Assembly (NCBI GenBank): GCA_019614645.1
Contig: JABWDB010000014.1
Coordinates: 3,720,001 to 3,784,000 of the forward strand
Length of the DNA: 64,000 nucleotides
Reading direction: 5' to 3'
Source of the DNA: Stratiolaelaps scimitus
Taxonomy: Eukaryota > Arthropoda > Arachnida > Mesostigmata > Laelapidae
The notes beneath the pieces are model-generated. The model was not told the DNA's origin. It did not search any database and worked only from the letters and a program-made list of their open reading frames with translations. Below are positions 62,005 through 64,000 of the stretch, one piece after another. Position 1 is the first letter of the stretch; the number at the start of each line of letters is the position of its first letter. A program made the translations under genes and the position numbers.

Positions 62005-63890
62005 CGAACTCGAGAGTTCGTATGCGAGTTAGAAGAAGACACTTCCTCCCTTTGCTGTTTTCTACCCGGATGAAAAATATGAAAACATAAGAACACAACC
62101 CAAGAGGATCACGCGATTGCATTTTGGCTCGGTGTTCACTGCTGCCGCTTCTGCCAAAACCATTTATCATTTTGTCGTTCGGTTCTGCAGACACTTTGCA
62201 GCTTCGGTGACGGTACGAGGTTTTGGGAGAGCTTGGAAGAGACACACACACACACCTAAAACAGACAACAGCGGGTCAAGCAGCCGTTGAAGGCATCGCG
62301 TGCGATGATATCAATCCATGGCTCAGTGTACCCAGTGGCCGCATTGGCTAGGCCAAAAAACGATGCGATGGAGCTCAAACATCTGAATGTCAAGCATTAA
62401 TGTACAGTAGTTAGACTTCCAGAATCTCCGAAATACCTAAAACACGGCACCTTCTTGTGCAGTTTTTCGTATATTATAAATTAGCATTTCACACACACAG
62501 TTCAACTTTGAAACTTGCGCAATGCGAATCCAGCACCGTCTCGTCTATGACATTGTCCATTATTGTACATTTTACAAGAAATCATTGCTATCCACATTCA
62601 TTATTGTCGTCTTCTCGTGGTCCGGCGCGTGCATACAGATGCACGCCCTCATGCATGTCCAACGATCTCAATACATATTCCATTCATGTTCGAATCAAAA
62701 ATAAGTTCGTTCCAACTCGTACGAATGGATTCACCGCCACCGCCGTTCCTCCTCACAACTATATATGAATAATAATTCGCACCTCTATGCTAATCTCCGT
62801 CACCGCCACCACACCGACAATCCGACCTGGGCCACCAGAAGACCAGAACATGTGAAACTTCTCGTCTTGTCCGCGTTGCGGCTGTATGTTCTCCTGAACA
62901 ATGTTCTATTCCTCAGGAGGGTGGTCATGATGATTCTGTCTGTTCTCCCTTCCTTTTCCTCTTCGTTTTTCTTGCTTTCAATCCATCTGCCGCCCTGCTT
63001 CTTTTCGTTAGTATCCCGCTACCCCCACCCCCCCGCCGCCCCGAATCTCATTTTGCCTCATTCCGCATTTCCTTCAAGTACAAACGAGCCGTCTTTGCTC
63101 CTGAACATGCATTGGAGCACGCGCGGACGGGGGGGGGCTCCCGCCAGCGCGCTCGCCACCTTAACCGCTCCGCCCATATCGAGCAGCCACCACACCACAA
63201 CTCCCGAATCTCGAGAGCGACCAGCATACCGTATAGTCGGTCGCATGTCATCGTCGACGAACAGGAAAATAAATAGGGATGGCGATGAGGAACAGAGACA
63301 AGATCGAACAGAGCAACTCGTTTAGGCGGTGGCGGCGGCGGCGGCTGTACCGGCAGCTACCACTAGCATCCACCGTAGATGGCATTCGAAATCTACCCGA
63401 TTGTAATCAAGTCCTCGGCCGAAGGCCATCTGTTCGAGTTATGGGCGCAGTGAGGTGTGATGTCCGGCTTGTGAGGTCGGCGGACCGAGAGCAGCGCCGG
63501 TTTGGTGTTTGCTCGAACGCTGCCACACTGGTGATGCCGATTGTCACTCTTCCCTGTGGAAGCACCTCTGAGCTCGCCGCAGTTTACAGTATAGGGAGTG
63601 ACCGGGTGAATCAAACGAATGTATGAATGAATTAATGAATGAATATGCCAATATCGGTTTGTACCTATGGGAAGTGGGGTCCAACAGCGAGCGAACAGCA
63701 CCAGCAGCAACAAGAACAAAGGGGAGAATCAGTAAAACGGGTGCCTAGACTAGTCTAAGCACCAATTAGATCGAACGGGGTAAATATAGCCTGCGCCAAA
63801 AGGAACCACTTAGTGCTCAGACTTAACATTATTATTGCTATTACTATTGCTTTTCGCTCCACTGGCGCCGCCAATGCATGGGCGTCTGCT
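62001..63890. other. No recognisable gene
   Basis: The 186-codon plus-strand frame at 62765-63325 is at the chance limit and has no motif. The region has short C-rich, G-rich and GGC patches (for example GGCGGC near 63329-63345). Nothing else is supported. Confidence 0.5.
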
Positions 63891-63898
63891 GGCTGCCG

Positions 63899-64000
63899 CA
63901 TCCCTTAGTATAGTGCCACATCCCTTAGTGGGATACATATATATATATATATATATATCGCTTAATATAGTGCCATGAGATATATATCTATATGTATATA
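63899..64000. repeat. Short tandem and interspersed repeats around a TA array at the window end
   Basis: CATCCCTTAGT occurs at 63899 and again 20 bases later at 63919. TATAGTGCCA occurs before and after a TA array (about 63935-63958; second copy near 63966). The pattern runs to the last base and may continue outside the window. Confidence 0.75.

Noticed and set aside
61518..62096. 192-codon minus-strand open frame
   Set aside because: Its length depends on the 58-base GA array (Ser-Leu repeat). Flanking parts have no motif.
62765..63325. 186-codon plus-strand open frame
   Set aside because: Near the longest frame expected by chance in 64 kb. His/Thr/Ser/Pro-rich with no recognisable domain.

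Overview
The window is eukaryotic nuclear DNA, almost entirely non-coding, with roughly balanced base composition and a very high density of simple repeats: (TA)n, (GA/CT)n, (CAG/CTG)n, (ATT)n, (CA/TG)n and G/C homopolymers. A U2 snRNA 5' fragment, a tRNA-headed SINE, two kinds of non-LTR retrotransposon remnant and near-perfect CTCF-type motifs point to a metazoan, most plausibly an arthropod. I cannot fix the lineage; a mite or tick is only a guess from general character. Nothing looks bacterial or viral, and there is no CRISPR, rRNA or operon structure.

Only one long open frame (412 codons, minus strand, 8311 to 7073) clearly exceeds what chance gives. With about 3 stops in 64 codons, six frames over 64 kb are expected to yield open frames up to about 180 codons by chance. 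The other open frames either fall near that limit or lie in stop-poor simple repeats. The 412-codon frame carries the C-terminal part of a non-LTR retrotransposon polyprotein: a CCHC knuckle and a restriction-like endonuclease domain.

Layout. 1-7072: unique-looking DNA with no gene I can recognise. 7073-8080: retrotransposon fragment between an (ATT)n microsatellite and a 17-base G run. 8.3-13.4 kb: no gene seen. 13.46-13.68 kb: a hairpin-rich patch. 13.7-18.7 kb: a GC-rich, CTG/GA-repeat-rich interval with three CTCF-like motifs, two of them near-perfect and convergent. 18.7-27.4 kb: repeats plus two low-confidence exon candidates (19889 +, 23351 -) and a TA array of about 140 bp. 27.48-27.76 kb: a decayed reverse-transcriptase fragment. 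28-44.6 kb: microsatellites only. 44.63 kb: U2 fragment. 49.1 and 58.0 kb: two copies of one SINE family in opposite orientation. 49-64 kb: long TA and GA arrays, palindromic tandem units and weak exon-like segments.

The most economical reading is an intergenic region or the interior of very long introns, containing transposon debris and possibly an insulator element near 17.5 kb. I found no multi-gene system, and no convincing undescribed biological machine. The best leads are the CTCF-like cluster, the structured patch at 13.5 kb, the SINE pair, and the microsatellite/G-run borders of the endonuclease-type retrotransposon.
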